Assembly (NCBI RefSeq): GCF_002531725.1
Contig: NZ_NWSQ01000007.1
Span: 209,979-273,978 of the forward strand
DNA from: Rhizobium sp. L43
Lineage (GTDB): Bacteria > Pseudomonadota > Alphaproteobacteria > Rhizobiales > Rhizobiaceae
Length of the DNA stretch: 64,000 nt
Direction of reading: 5' to 3'
Below, one piece after another: positions 52,729 through 62,033 of the stretch. Every line of letters begins with the position of its first letter. Within the stretch, counting starts at the first letter, position 1. Made by a program: the position numbers and the translations under genes. The notes under the pieces were generated by a model. The model was given only the letters and a program-made list of their open reading frames with translations. It had not been told where the DNA came from and made no database searches.

Positions 52729-53895
52729 ATGGAGGATCTGGACGACCTCTACGAGAATGCCCCGTGTGGCTACGTCTCCCTCGCAGCTGACGGCGTGATC
52801 GTAAAAGTCAATCGAACGCTTGCAGGATGGTTGGGTACGCAGAGTTTTGAGCTCCTCGGCAAGCGGTTTTACGATCTGCTGAACGTGCCAGGCAAGATTT
52901 TCTACGAGACACACTTTGCTCCTTTGTTGCGAATGCAGGGGTACTTCAATGAAGTCGCACTGGACCTCGTCGGTCCGGACGGGCGGAAGCTGCCTGTCCT
53001 GGCCAATGCGGCCGAACGCCGATCGAGCGACGGAGGTGTTCAGTTTACGCGCATAACCCTGTTTCAGGCGGCGGATCGACGGCGATACGAGCGCGACCTG
53101 GTGGACGCGAAGAACGCCGCCGACCGAGCCCGCCGAGAGCTCGAGGAACTGAACAGAACTCTGGAAGAGCGTATCGATGCAGGTATTGCCGAGCGGCTCC
53201 AGCTTGAGCAAGGGCTGCTTGCGGAAAAGGAGGTGGCTCGCTTAAGGGAGCAGTTTGTCGCGATCCTGGGCCATGATCTGCGCAATCCGCTCGCGTCGAT
53301 TTCAGGAGGGCTCAACATTCTGTCGCGGGAACCTCAGACCGACAAGGCACGGCGCGTTCTGACGATGATGAGCCAAAGTACCGAGCGCATGTCCAGCCTG
53401 ATCCGGGACATGCTCGACCTTGCGCGCTGCAGAGCTGGCCAAGGCATCGCTATCAATCCGAACCCGACCGACTTGCGGGCCGTGCTTGAGCAGGTTGTCC
53501 ACGAATTACAGACCGCACATCCCGGCCGAGACATCCAGAGCTCGCTTGATATCGGGATCGAGGTACGTTGTGACGGCGGCCGGGTCGCTCAGCTGGTATC
53601 CAACCTGCTGGGTAACGCATTGGCGCATGGGGCCCCCGACCGGCCGGTGAAGGTCGTCGCGGTATCGGCCCTGAATGAAATCCTGATAACGGTTGCGAAT
53701 GAGGGCAAACCGATCCCCAAGCACGTAAAGGACCACCTGTTCGAGCCCTTCTTCCGGGTCACAAGCTCTGCGGAGAAGCAGGGGCTTGGCCTTGGTCTGT
53801 TCATCTCATATGAGATTGCTCGAAGCCATGGCGGTAGGCTTGAGGTCCAGTCGGACGACAACCAGACCGAATTCCTGTTCCGGTTGCCGGTCTAA
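52729..53895 (+). CDS. PAS-domain sensor histidine kinase paired with RsbQ
   Basis: A 388-residue soluble kinase: PAS domain (about 5-115), coiled coil (about 118-172), HisKA with phosphoacceptor H182 (ILGHDLRNPLASI), HATPase_c with N-box LVSNLLGNALAHG and G-box GLGLGLFISYEIARSHGG. No transmembrane segment, so it senses a cytoplasmic signal, presumably a molecule made or processed by the RsbQ-like hydrolase. GGAGGGCACC precedes ATG 52729. No response regulator is adjacent. The gene ends directly at an IS6 relic but its C-terminus (TEFLFRLPV) is complete. Confidence 0.9.
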   Translation: MEDLDDLYENAPCGYVSLAADGVIVKVNRTLAGWLGTQSFELLGKRFYDLLNVPGKIFYETHFAPLLRMQGYFNEVALDLVGPDGRKLPVLANAAERRSSDGGVQFTRITLFQAADRRRYERDLVDAKNAADRARRELEELNRTLEERIDAGIAERLQLEQGLLAEKEVARLREQFVAILGHDLRNPLASISGGLNILSREPQTDKARRVLTMMSQSTERMSSLIRDMLDLARCRAGQGIAINPNPTDLRAVLEQVVHELQTAHPGRDIQSSLDIGIEVRCDGGRVAQLVSNLLGNALAHGAPDRPVKVVAVSALNEILITVANEGKPIPKHVKDHLFEPFFRVTSSAEKQGLGLGLFISYEIARSHGGRLEVQSDDNQTEFLFRLPV

Positions 53896-54341
53896 CAGCG
53901 GCCGCAGAAGATATGCGCGACAAGGGCGGGAACGACTCGCCGCCTTGGCATTGCGCGTCGGAGACAGATAGAAATCCATCGTGTTGCCGAATTTGCCGAC
54001 GGCTCGGTAAAGGTACGTCCATTGCCACCAACCTCCACATAGGTCTCATCGACCCGCCAGCTTGTTGACTGTGGCCGTCGCCAGTGCTAGCGCAGCCGCT
54101 TTTCAATCTCTGGCGCGTATTTCTGGACCTAGCGATAATTGTCGAATGATCGACAATCACGCCCGATTTGCCCATCATTTGTCCAGGATCGCGGTAGCTG
54201 ACGCCATAGCGGCAATACCACCGCACGGTCCACAAAATCACATCACCCTGAAAATGGCGCTGCTTGAAATCGCTCATCAAAAATCTCGCTGAAAATCTTC
54301 GGCGCTCTTTCAAACATCAATGGGATTTTTGCAACAGAGCC
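53896..54341 (-). mobile_element. IS6-family element relic
   Basis: On the minus strand from 54277, MSDFKQRHFQGDVILWTVRW continues CRYGVSYRDPGQMMGKSG, an IS6 (IS26/IS6100-like) transposase N-terminus. After frame changes the pieces STSWRVDETYVEV- and DLSPTR-like segments are found to about 53900, where the sequence stops at the kinase 3' end. The DDE core is not intact. One terminal repeat is at 54328-54341. Confidence 0.8.
54328..54341 (-). repeat. IS6-type terminal inverted repeat
   Basis: TTTGCAACAGAGCC (reverse complement GGCTCTGTTGCAAA) matches IS6-family ends such as GGCACTGTTGCAAA of IS26. It bounds the relic upstream of its transposase start. The matching repeat at the other end is absent. 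Confidence 0.8.
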
Positions 54342-54484
54342 CATTTGCAGGCAATCTCTTTGCCCGTGCGGTCACCTCCCGCACGCGATGCCGTAGAGGC
54401 CGTCAAGGGAGGTACGTCACAACCATTGCCGAGGCCACACTGCGCCCTAATTGAAAAGACTTGGCGAGAGCGACCGACACATCG

Positions 54485-56485
54485 ATGTATTGGAGCAACG
54501 CCAAGATCACGGAGGCGGAATTGGAAAATGACCCCGGCCCCCGTCGCGTCTATTCGACCTCGCCATCCTCCCCTTCACGCATGCCTGCTTTTGCGAGTGT
54601 ACTCGCTGTTATTGCTATTCTGTATTTCGGCAAGGAAGTACTTCTTCCTCTAGCAATCGCAGTCCTGTTGACGTTCGCATTGGCTCCCATCTCCTCTCGT
54701 CTTCGAAAGCTTGGCCTGCCCCGTATTCCGGCTGTAATATTCACTGTCGTGCTCGCTTTTCTTGTCCTCGTCCTGTTCGGGCTGGTCGTAGCGGGACACA
54801 TTGCCGAAGTCGCCCAAAACCTTCCGGCCTACCAGGGCAACATCATAGCAAAAATTCGGTCTCTCCAGGAAAGTGGAACGGATAGCGGTATTGTGCGGCG
54901 CCTGACATCCGTCATTGAGAGCGTCGGTCGTGAGCTCAGCAACGCCGAGGAGCGCCCAGTTGCTCCAGGTACCGGATCAAGACCAAGGGAGCCCGTGCTT
55001 GTTGAAATATTCGCGCCTAGCAGACCAATTGAAACGCTTACTAGCCTGATTGGTCCTCTGCTTGGCCCCATCGCCTCATTGGGTTTGATCATCGTCGTCG
55101 TAATATTCATGCTGTTAGAGCGGGAAGAGCTTCGCGATCGGTTTATCCGGCTCGTTGGCTATGGCGATCTGCATCGCACAACAGAAGCCATCCAGGAGGC
55201 GGGAAGCCGCGTCGCGCGGTATCTTCTAATGCAGTTGGTGGTGAACTGCGCTTACGGCGTTCCATTGGCGCTCGGACTGTGGGCGGTTGGCATTCCAAAT
55301 CCAGCGCTCTGGGGAATGCTGGCCATCGTCCTTCGATTTGTCCCCTATATCGGGCCTGTAATCGCGACAGTTCTGCCGCTGTTCCTGGCCTTTGCAGTTG
55401 ACCCTGGCTGGAGCCTGGTTCTGTGGGTTGCGGCCATCTTCGTCGCGCTGGAATTGACCAGCAACAACGTCATCGAGCCTTGGCTCTATGGTTCTCGTAC
55501 TGGACTCTCTCCGCTGGCAATCATCGTCGCGGCGATTTTTTGGGCATGGCTGTGGGGGCCAGTCGGTCTTGTTCTGTCCACGCCGCTGACCGTGTGTCTT
55601 GCAGTCCTGGGGCGGTATGTCCCGCAGTTTGAGTTTCTTGAGGTGGTTTTTGGTAGTGACCCGGTGCTCGATCCTAAGGAGCGGCTGTACCAGCGGCTTC
55701 TTGCCGGCGATCCCGACGAGGCGACCGATTACGCTGAGGAATTCCTAGAGCAGGATTATCTGGAAGATTACTACGGCAAGGTCGCCATTCCCGCCCTTCT
55801 ACTCGCCGAGAAGGATAGGCGTCGAGGCGTGTTGACTGCGGAGCAGATGGAACAGGTGTTCGGGACCGCCATCACGCTGGTCTCGAACCTTGCGGAAATT
55901 GCGCAGGAAGAAGAACAAGAAGACGTCGAGGAAGAGGAAGAACCGAAGGAGAAGGAATCGGCAGGTCCGCCTAGCACCCCGCCCAAAGAAGGCAATGGAG
56001 ATGAAAGCGAACTCCCTGACGGACGTGGCAAGACCGTCGTCTGCATCGGAGGCAGGGGTCCGCTCGACGACGCGTCGGCTGCGATGCTCGCCCAGGTTCT
56101 TCAGGTACAGGGAGCCGAGGTGGTCGCAGCGAGGCATTCTGACATTTCCAGTCGCCGCGCCATGAGCCTCGTTCCGAAACGATCGAACGCCATCGTGGTT
56201 TGCTTCCTCAACGAGGACTCGGCAAGGCACGCCCGCATACTTATTCGTCGGTTCAAGCGCATATACCCGGCCATTCGCGTCGGCGCGGTCCTTTGGGTCG
56301 AAAACGAGAAGGAAAGGCAACCGCCTGCGCTTCGGGAGGCGGATTTCGCTGCCACCACCTTGACCTCGGCTGCCCGCGAGGCACTCGCCGATGCACCAGC
56401 ATCATTGGTGACGCCCGCGCGCAAGATTCGTACCAGGCGGTCCTCGAAAAAGACAGGCATAACCGCCGCGCGGTCCGAGCTTTAG
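54485..56485 (+). CDS. AI-2E-family permease with extra C-terminal domain
   Basis: A protein of about 666 residues. The N-terminal 380 residues are an AI-2E (PerM/TqsA-like) permease with about eight membrane helices and the family motif PYIGPVIATVLP. A linker includes an acidic run (QEDVEEEEEPKEKE), then an extra cytoplasmic domain (about 520-640) beginning KTVVCIGGRGPLDDASAAML and alternating strand/helix as in Rossmann or B12-binding folds. Typical family members stop at about 350-400 residues. ATG 54485 is used; TTG 54521 has a better ribosome site (GGAGG) and would be 12 residues shorter. Substrate unknown. Confidence 0.87.
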   Translation: MYWSNAKITEAELENDPGPRRVYSTSPSSPSRMPAFASVLAVIAILYFGKEVLLPLAIAVLLTFALAPISSRLRKLGLPRIPAVIFTVVLAFLVLVLFGLVVAGHIAEVAQNLPAYQGNIIAKIRSLQESGTDSGIVRRLTSVIESVGRELSNAEERPVAPGTGSRPREPVLVEIFAPSRPIETLTSLIGPLLGPIASLGLIIVVVIFMLLEREELRDRFIRLVGYGDLHRTTEAIQEAGSRVARYLLMQLVVNCAYGVPLALGLWAVGIPNPALWGMLAIVLRFVPYIGPVIATVLPLFLAFAVDPGWSLVLWVAAIFVALELTSNNVIEPWLYGSRTGLSPLAIIVAAIFWAWLWGPVGLVLSTPLTVCLAVLGRYVPQFEFLEVVFGSDPVLDPKERLYQRLLAGDPDEATDYAEEFLEQDYLEDYYGKVAIPALLLAEKDRRRGVLTAEQMEQVFGTAITLVSNLAEIAQEEEQEDVEEEEEPKEKESAGPPSTPPKEGNGDESELPDGRGKTVVCIGGRGPLDDASAAMLAQVLQVQGAEVVAARHSDISSRRAMSLVPKRSNAIVVCFLNEDSARHARILIRRFKRIYPAIRVGAVLWVENEKERQPPALREADFAATTLTSAAREALADAPASLVTPARKIRTRRSSKKTGITAARSEL

Positions 56486-56655
56486 CGGTCAACTCCTGGT
56501 GGCGTCCAGCGGCCGGTGAGAACAATGGAGCTCATCATAAGAATAGCACATTCGCCGGTGGAAGGCTCGCAGCCGTCACTCTTGAAAACGATCTCATCGT
56601 CCTCCGCAGTGACTAAGTCGCTGCCTTATTCTAGGCTGGCGATCTGTTCGGCTGG

Positions 56656-57495
56656 TTATCTCTCGGAATTCAGCCGCAATGCCTGCCGCGCTTCATCGTG
56701 CGACCAGGAGCCGCGATAGTTCGGCTTGCGACGTGCAATCCAGGCATCAAGCCCCTCTCGCAGATCAGCGGTCGGGGCCATACGGGCGAATTGTTCTCCC
56801 TCGATCAACAGCCCCTCCGCGATGCTCTGGTTGATACCGCGCGTCACCGCCGTCAGAATGCTCGCAGTTGCCAGCGATGAATGACGCAGGATGCGCCGTG
56901 CGAGTTCATGCGCCGCCAGCATCAGATCGTTATGCGGGACCACTTGGTTGACAAGGCCGAGTTCAAGGGCGCGCTGCGACGAGAACGTATCACCCGTCAA
57001 CAGCACTTCGAGAGCGCGCTTGCGTCCAGCCAGCCTCGGCAAGCGCTGTGTTCCGCCAAAGGTCGGCGGCATTCCGAGATTGATCTCGGGTTTGGCAAAC
57101 AGGGCGCGTTCGCTGGCAATGGCGAGCGGGACGGCCTCGGTGATCTCACAGCCCCCGCCAAAGGCAAGACCGTTGACGGCCGCAATGACAGGTTTGCGGA
57201 ACGCTTCCAATCTCGCTGTCAATCGCTGCCCGCGCATGACGAAATCGCGCATGGCGACATCGGCGCCGCGCGCCACACTTTCGGAGAATTCGTGGATATC
57301 GCCGCCCGCCGAGAACGCTCGCTCGCCCGCGCCGGTCAGGATAAGCGCACGGATCGAGCCGTCAATTTCTATCGCATCGAGGATCGCGAGCAGACGGTCT
57401 ATCAGGGCGTAGTTGAGCGCGTTGAGTTTTTCGGGACGGTTAAGAGTGAGGATGGTTACTCCATCGCGGCTCTCGATCAGAACAGTGTCGGCCAT
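56656..57495 (-). CDS. Enoyl-CoA hydratase/isomerase-family protein
   Basis: A 279-residue crotonase-fold enzyme. The oxyanion-hole segment AFSAGGDIHEF and the NGLAFGGGCEI helix are intact; the second catalytic Glu position falls in EINLGMPPTFGG. GGAAAGG precedes ATG 57495, so the longer frame is rejected. It is divergent from a TetR gene with a palindrome between them, so it is probably repressed by that protein. It may hydrate a fatty- or aromatic-acyl-CoA; substrate unknown. Confidence 0.9.
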   Translation of the reverse strand: MADTVLIESRDGVTILTLNRPEKLNALNYALIDRLLAILDAIEIDGSIRALILTGAGERAFSAGGDIHEFSESVARGADVAMRDFVMRGQRLTARLEAFRKPVIAAVNGLAFGGGCEITEAVPLAIASERALFAKPEINLGMPPTFGGTQRLPRLAGRKRALEVLLTGDTFSSQRALELGLVNQVVPHNDLMLAAHELARRILRHSSLATASILTAVTRGINQSIAEGLLIEGEQFARMAPTADLREGLDAWIARRKPNYRGSWSHDEARQALRLNSER

Positions 57496-57550
57496 TCGGT
57501 TTCCTTTCCGGCATGCTGCACCCGGAGAGTATGTCGTTAGTCGACGCTTG

Positions 57551-57574
57551 TGTATATTCACTAGTCGGTATACA
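57551..57574. promoter_or_regulatory. Inverted repeat, TetR operator candidate
   Basis: TGTATA (57551-57556) and TATACA (57569-57574) are perfect inverted half-sites spaced by 12 bases in the 86-base gap between the hydratase and TetR genes. It lies 7 bases before the TetR ATG and overlaps the expected promoters, as autoregulated TetR operators do. Confidence 0.6.
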
Positions 57575-57581
57575 TTGCTGC

Positions 57582-58166
57582 ATGGCCTCACATACGATCC
57601 CGACACGCGAACGCATTATCTCGGCGGCAGCCAAGCTATTCTACAACGAGGGGATCAGAAGCGTCAGCGTCGATGCGGTGGCCGAAAAGGCGGGCGTCAC
57701 GAAGCGCACCCTCTACTATCATTTCGCGAGTAAGGACGACCTCATAGGGGCTTATCTCGAAGCGCGCGACCCGCCCAATCTCGCCCTGTTCAAACGCTGG
57801 TTCGCGGAAACCGAGGGTAATCCGGCGGACAAGGTGCAAGGCATCTTTCGCAATCTCGCCTCATCGGCCCGTCATCCGAAATGGAAGGGCTGCGGCTTTC
57901 TACGCACCGCGGCGGAACTCGCTAACATGCCCGGCCATCCGGCAATGAAAATCGGGACTGCCCACAAGAAGAAAGTCGAGGACTGGCTGCGGGTCATGTT
58001 CGAGGCGGCAGGAATTGGGACAGGAGCGCCACAACTCGCCCGCCAGATCGTCCTCTTGCTGGATGGCTCGTTCGCCCTCGTTCTGTTGCATCGCGACCCG
58101 GCATACATCGAAGCCGCCGGGGACGCGGCCCGTTCGCTGATCCGTACCGCGAGTGCAGGGAAGTAG
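57582..58166 (+). CDS. TetR-family transcriptional regulator
   Basis: A 194-residue TetR regulator with helix-turn-helix VDAVAEKAGVTKRTLYYHFAS (recognition helix near residues 33-45) and a ligand-binding C-terminal domain. ATG 57582 is chosen; upstream codons would run through the operator. It should repress itself and the divergent enoyl-CoA hydratase. Confidence 0.9.
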   Translation: MASHTIPTRERIISAAAKLFYNEGIRSVSVDAVAEKAGVTKRTLYYHFASKDDLIGAYLEARDPPNLALFKRWFAETEGNPADKVQGIFRNLASSARHPKWKGCGFLRTAAELANMPGHPAMKIGTAHKKKVEDWLRVMFEAAGIGTGAPQLARQIVLLLDGSFALVLLHRDPAYIEAAGDAARSLIRTASAGK

Positions 58167-58219
58167 TCGGATTTTCTACGCCTCCCTCGGGGGCGAAAAC
58201 CGGCATCACGCAGGATCGA

Positions 58220-58655
58220 GTGAACTTCCGCTCTTTGCTCGTTCCGATGGGCGAGTCGAACTGCAAAGTTCCACCGGTGCTGCCGATCGACCGCGACAAG
58301 CTCGCCGAGAGCCTCACCGACCAGGACGTCGCGACACTGCGCCATCTCGTCAACCAGGGCATGGGCGACAACACGCTCAGGGCGCTGACCTCCGACCTCG
58401 GCTACCTCGAAGCCCGGTGCCTGGCCGCGACCGAAAATCCACCGCCTGGCCGGCGCCGGAAGCCCTACTGTTGAAATTTGTCGCCCACCATCTCTGGGAT
58501 CCGGCCCGGCGCGACCACTGATCCGGAGCATGGCATGCCTGATGAGATCGACCAGGTGTTGCGGACTGGCGGTTTTCTGAGAACGTCGGGACCGCATGCG
58601 CCGGCGACCGTCGGACGACGGCTCGCCACCTGGTCGACGCTGACCAGGTGGCGCG
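58220..58655 (+). pseudogene. Tyrosine recombinase (integrase) N-terminal relic
   Basis: The pieces VPMGESNCKVPPVLPIDRDK, TLRHLVNQGMGDNTLRALTS and, in shifted frames, APEALLLKFVAHHLWDPARR and GPHAPATVGRRLATWSTLTR belong to the N-terminal SAM-like core-binding region of a phage-type integrase. The catalytic domain is absent. Three frames are used, so it is dead. Confidence 0.72.
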
Positions 58656-58691
58656 GTAATGGCCGTGGTCTCAATTCGTTCCGTCATGCGC

Positions 58692-59483
58692 GTCTCGCGC
58701 GGCATCGTCTCCCTTTCAAACGGCATGAATGCTTTGGCTGAGGGGCGAAAGAAGGTCGAAGCGCCGCGTTATACCGGCACGGAAACAGAGGTGGCGCGTC
58801 TGCTCCAAGCCTTCCGCGCGTTTCGGGAGAGCGTCGATCGCGTAACGCGGCTGAGACGCACGACGGAAGCAGCCGCCCGCACCATTCGCTCCACCTTCCG
58901 CAGCATGAACGAAGGCATTGCGCTGTTCGATCCGCGCGGCCAACCGATTAGCATGAACCGCCGCGTCATCGCGCTCCTCGGCTGGTCTGGTTTGGCCAGA
59001 AAACTGCCACTCCGCAGCTTCGTCATGCCGCTGCCCGAGATCGATCTGGCACCCCTGCCGGCCGAGAACGATCCTGGCCTGCTAGCGGACCGGTATGTGC
59101 TGCGCCACCGCACTGATGCCGGACGCGTGACGGAAGTGTCGATATCCCGGCAACCGGATGGCGGCATCGTGCTGCTGGCGCGCGACATCACCGAAATCGA
59201 CCGGCAAGAAACCGAGGCAGCGAAGATCCAACGGCTGGATGCCATCATGCGCATGACCCACCAGGTTAGCCACGAGGTGGGCAACATGATCGGCACCGAC
59301 GCGGAGGGAGGCGCGGGTCTTGGCCTCGCAGTGGCCTACGGCTTCGTACGCCAAAACCCGAGCCGCTCGCCTCAACCGCCGCCAGAATCCGAAGCTTGTC
59401 CTCGTCCCTCCAGACACAGCTGCGCTCGACGCCTGTTAGAATCTCAACCCGCCCCACAAGTTCACCCTTGGCTACGTCGCTAA
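58692..59483 (+). pseudogene. HAMP-PAS histidine kinase with internal deletion
   Basis: A relic in one frame: HAMP-like end (SRGIVSLSNGMNALAEG), coiled region, PAS (about EGIALFDPRGQPISMNRRV), then the H-box region MTHQVSHEVGNMIGT. This joins directly to DAEGGAGLGLAVAYGFVRQ, the G-box of the ATPase domain, so about 100 residues of HATPase_c are deleted in frame. After that the tail is frameshifted. The N-terminal sensor half is lost at the integrase junction. Confidence 0.75.
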
Positions 59484-59630
59484 CTACGGACTTAGCGATG
59501 TAACTTCAAACTACTGGGCAAAATCTCACAGGCTGCTTCATCGGACGCTTACGATTGACGCCGGCCTTCCACTGCATCTGATAAGGCGTCGTCATGCGGC
59601 GACATCTTCCTGATCGCGTTCGGAACCTGC

Positions 59631-60626
59631 TTAGAGCGACACGCACCGTTTTTTGGTGTCCGAAGGGGTTTCGCCGTAACGCGTCCTGTAAACCGATGAA
59701 AACCGTCCGGTATGAAAGAAGCCCCACTTCAGGCAGATTTCCCGCACCGTTTGGCGGTTCGTTGGGTCCAGCAGATCCTCCCGTGCAGCCCGCAGACGAA
59801 TGTTCCGTAGATAGCCCGACGGCGAAGCTTCCCTAAACGCGCGAAAGCCGGTTTCGAGGGCGCGAAGCGAAACACCGGCCGCGTTAGCGACCGCTGCCAT
59901 TGTGATCGGCTGATCTATGTTGGCGCGCATGAAATCGATTGCGCGGCGGACATGTACCGGCGCAATCAGGAAGGGGCGTTTGTCGAGAAGGTGGGAGAGG
60001 CGATGCGGTACTGTCCGCACTACAAGGTCGGCTAACGCCTGCGCGAGGTGCGACCTGGCGATTGGAGAGTGTAGCAGCGGTCCGTCATTTCGCACGCCAT
60101 CGATGATTGAGCGGGCCAGATTGGCTATCAGTTGACCGGCGGGAGAGACCAGATCCAGCATGGGAGATAGCGCCAGCGAACCGGTCTGCGGCGTTTCGAA
60201 AAGTGCCGAAAGGGTCTGAACAATCACGGCCCAGTCCAGCCGCAGTACATCCGACAAATGCGGATCGCCTCTGACAAGAAAGCGCTCCGCCTCATGATTG
60301 TTTACCAACAGCAGCTTGCCGGGCGTGCCTTCGATCGTATTGCGACCAAGCGCCACGTCGACCGCGCCGGTGCGCGGTACGATGAGCGACAGCCACTCTG
60401 ATGTTTCGGATACTGCTTTTACGCTCCACCCGGTGAAATACTGACTGGTCACGAGAGTTAATGTGCGATCCGTCCAGAAATCGGCCTTCCAGTGAAAATC
60501 ATGCACTCGGCCGACAGGAGAAGCATCGAACGGGCCGAAATTTCCTGCGAAAATTTCGGCCATCTGCTCAAAATTTGAGCCTTGAAAGCGCGGATTAAAA
60601 TCGAATGATGTATTTTTTTGATGCAT
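59631..60626 (-). CDS. AraC-family regulator
   Basis: A 331-residue AraC_binding_2-type regulator: effector-binding domain (about 30-190), AraC helix-turn-helix (MAAVANAAGVSLRALETGFR, then LKWGFFHTGRFSSVYRTRYGE). ATG 60626 (MHQKNTSF) is taken as the start though no strong ribosome site precedes it; further upstream codons make a leucine-rich tail that looks like read-through. No neighbouring target is evident. Confidence 0.85.
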   Translation of the reverse strand: MHQKNTSFDFNPRFQGSNFEQMAEIFAGNFGPFDASPVGRVHDFHWKADFWTDRTLTLVTSQYFTGWSVKAVSETSEWLSLIVPRTGAVDVALGRNTIEGTPGKLLLVNNHEAERFLVRGDPHLSDVLRLDWAVIVQTLSALFETPQTGSLALSPMLDLVSPAGQLIANLARSIIDGVRNDGPLLHSPIARSHLAQALADLVVRTVPHRLSHLLDKRPFLIAPVHVRRAIDFMRANIDQPITMAAVANAAGVSLRALETGFRAFREASPSGYLRNIRLRAAREDLLDPTNRQTVREICLKWGFFHTGRFSSVYRTRYGETPSDTKKRCVSL

Positions 60627-61198
60627 TGCAAAGTCGGTCGAATCCACTGGAGAACTACAAAACAACAGAATGAGGGGTGCGCCCCAGAATAGGTATGTCG
60701 CTGTTTGTAGCAAGTTCCGGGCCAAAGACGCATGAATCATGCATAGGGTGATCACGCTGCCAGTCGCCGGCGACGAACCGGACTGCCGCTCAGGGGCGGT
60801 GACTGTTCGGGTTTTTGTGCCGGAAAGATCAAGGATGCATGCCTGACCTCCAGGGAAGGCGGTCCAATCCCGCTCTCTGGTGATGGCTTCCTGGTCCGGC
60901 CCCCGGATCTTCCACCATCAACCCGCTTATTTGGAACGGCCCGCGGTGCAAGATGCATTTTCCGATTTCATCAGACGGGAACGGTGCGGTCATGTGTCCG
61001 GCCTTCTTGCGCGGCTTATGACCGCTGGCCTCGATGAGGTTCGCGAAGCAAGTGGCTTTATCAGGGGTGCGTGCTGTGATGCACGTCGCGGGTTTCGGCC
61101 TGGCCTGCTTCGGGGTGTTGTCCCGGTTAATTCATCGTCTTTTATGCACCTCGACCTGCCGGCCTCTGCCGGTCAGCTCTTCTGCGCGGTTTTGCTCA
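60627..61198. other. Non-coding stretch, no gene supported
   Basis: About 570 bases between the AraC gene and the IS110 relic. Several frames are open but none has recognisable motifs or a ribosome site. It likely carries the AraC promoter at its left end. Confidence 0.4.
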
Positions 61199-61441
61199 TC
61201 ACGTGGGAACGCGCTCCGCGGCTAATCTTATAGGACCCCGGTATGTTCCTCCTCGGACCAAGAGAGCCCAGATCATCCTCGCTGTCTTGTTAGCGAGGGC
61301 AACGGAAACGACCTTGTACGGCCGTCGTGCCATCGGAGGCACGCCTGCGTCATTTTCATCCCGAACGATCGCTGCCAACGGCTTTATGTTAGCGATCCCC
61401 GTTGTCGCGATGATGCCAAGCCCACCCATGTGAGCGCGCAA
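61199..61441 (-). pseudogene. IS110-family transposase, C-terminal relic
   Basis: The minus-strand frame contains VVSVALANKTARMIWALLVR followed by GGTYRG, typical of the C-terminus of IS110-family transposases (often ALANKTARIxWALL). The N-terminal DEDD domain is absent. Confidence 0.65.
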
Positions 61442-61453
61442 GGCATTGATCTA

Positions 61454-61693
61454 ATGTCCAAGGATCTCACTCTTGCACAGAACCACGCCTTCCAGCTCGC
61501 CCGCACCCTTATCGTTCCGGCGACCCTTTTCAGGTCCGGCGACGAGTTCGGCGTTCTTCCGAGCGACGAACTCGAGACTATCGCCGAATTCGCTTTGCTC
61601 TTCGCCGGCCACCGGGAAGGGTCTCGGCAAACTGCGGGGAGAAAAGAAACGGACAAGAAGGGCGAATGCGAGAGCGCCGGAGGAGATGGTTAG
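61454..61693 (+). CDS. Small hypothetical protein
   Basis: A 79-residue frame beginning MSKDLTLAQNHAFQLARTL with a FRSGDEFGVLPSDELE segment, resembling short, unnamed rhizobial proteins of similar length. The C-terminal third is charged and low-complexity and may be read-through past a relic junction. No function can be offered. Confidence 0.35.
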   Translation: MSKDLTLAQNHAFQLARTLIVPATLFRSGDEFGVLPSDELETIAEFALLFAGHREGSRQTAGRKETDKKGECESAGGDG

Positions 61694-61834
61694 CGAAAGG
61701 ACATCTCATGAAAATGGAAGCATCGACGCAGGGAACATGGCGCCATTTTGGCGCGAACGCTTGCCCCGGCGGCCATCGGCGGACGAGTGCGAAGTCGCCG
61801 TCGTAGCAGATCGGCTTCCGGTCGGCTGATATGA

Positions 61835-61990
61835 TCTGGCAGGAGACCTCTATGGCGCCGTATTTGGCTTTCCAGTTATAAAACGCCGCTCTAAGCGAAG
61901 CGCCCTGTATCCTCGACGATCTGCTTATGAACGACGCCGGCCGCCATATCCGCGAGCAGTCGCTGGTGCAGGCGGCTTCACCGATCACGT
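61835..61990 (-). pseudogene. IS3-family orfA relic
   Basis: On the minus strand a piece reading AAFYNWKAKYGAIEVS corresponds to the helix-turn-helix end of IS3 OrfA (often ATFYNWKKKYGGMEV). Upstream pieces in other frames are consistent with the rest of OrfA. Not functional. Confidence 0.5.
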
Positions 61991-62033
61991 GTTTGCAGTG
62001 TTCTATAGCAAGCCACCAATGGCAACTTCCGCC

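Noticed and set aside
56486..56655. Short frame opposite the enoyl-CoA hydratase 3' end (MELIIRIAHSPVEG)
   Set aside because: It has no clear ribosome site and extends into the opposite-strand hydratase gene; no known family is recognised.
60880..61233. Plus-strand frame of 117 residues between AraC and the IS110 relic
   Set aside because: No motif; composition is like random GC-rich sequence; no ribosome site.
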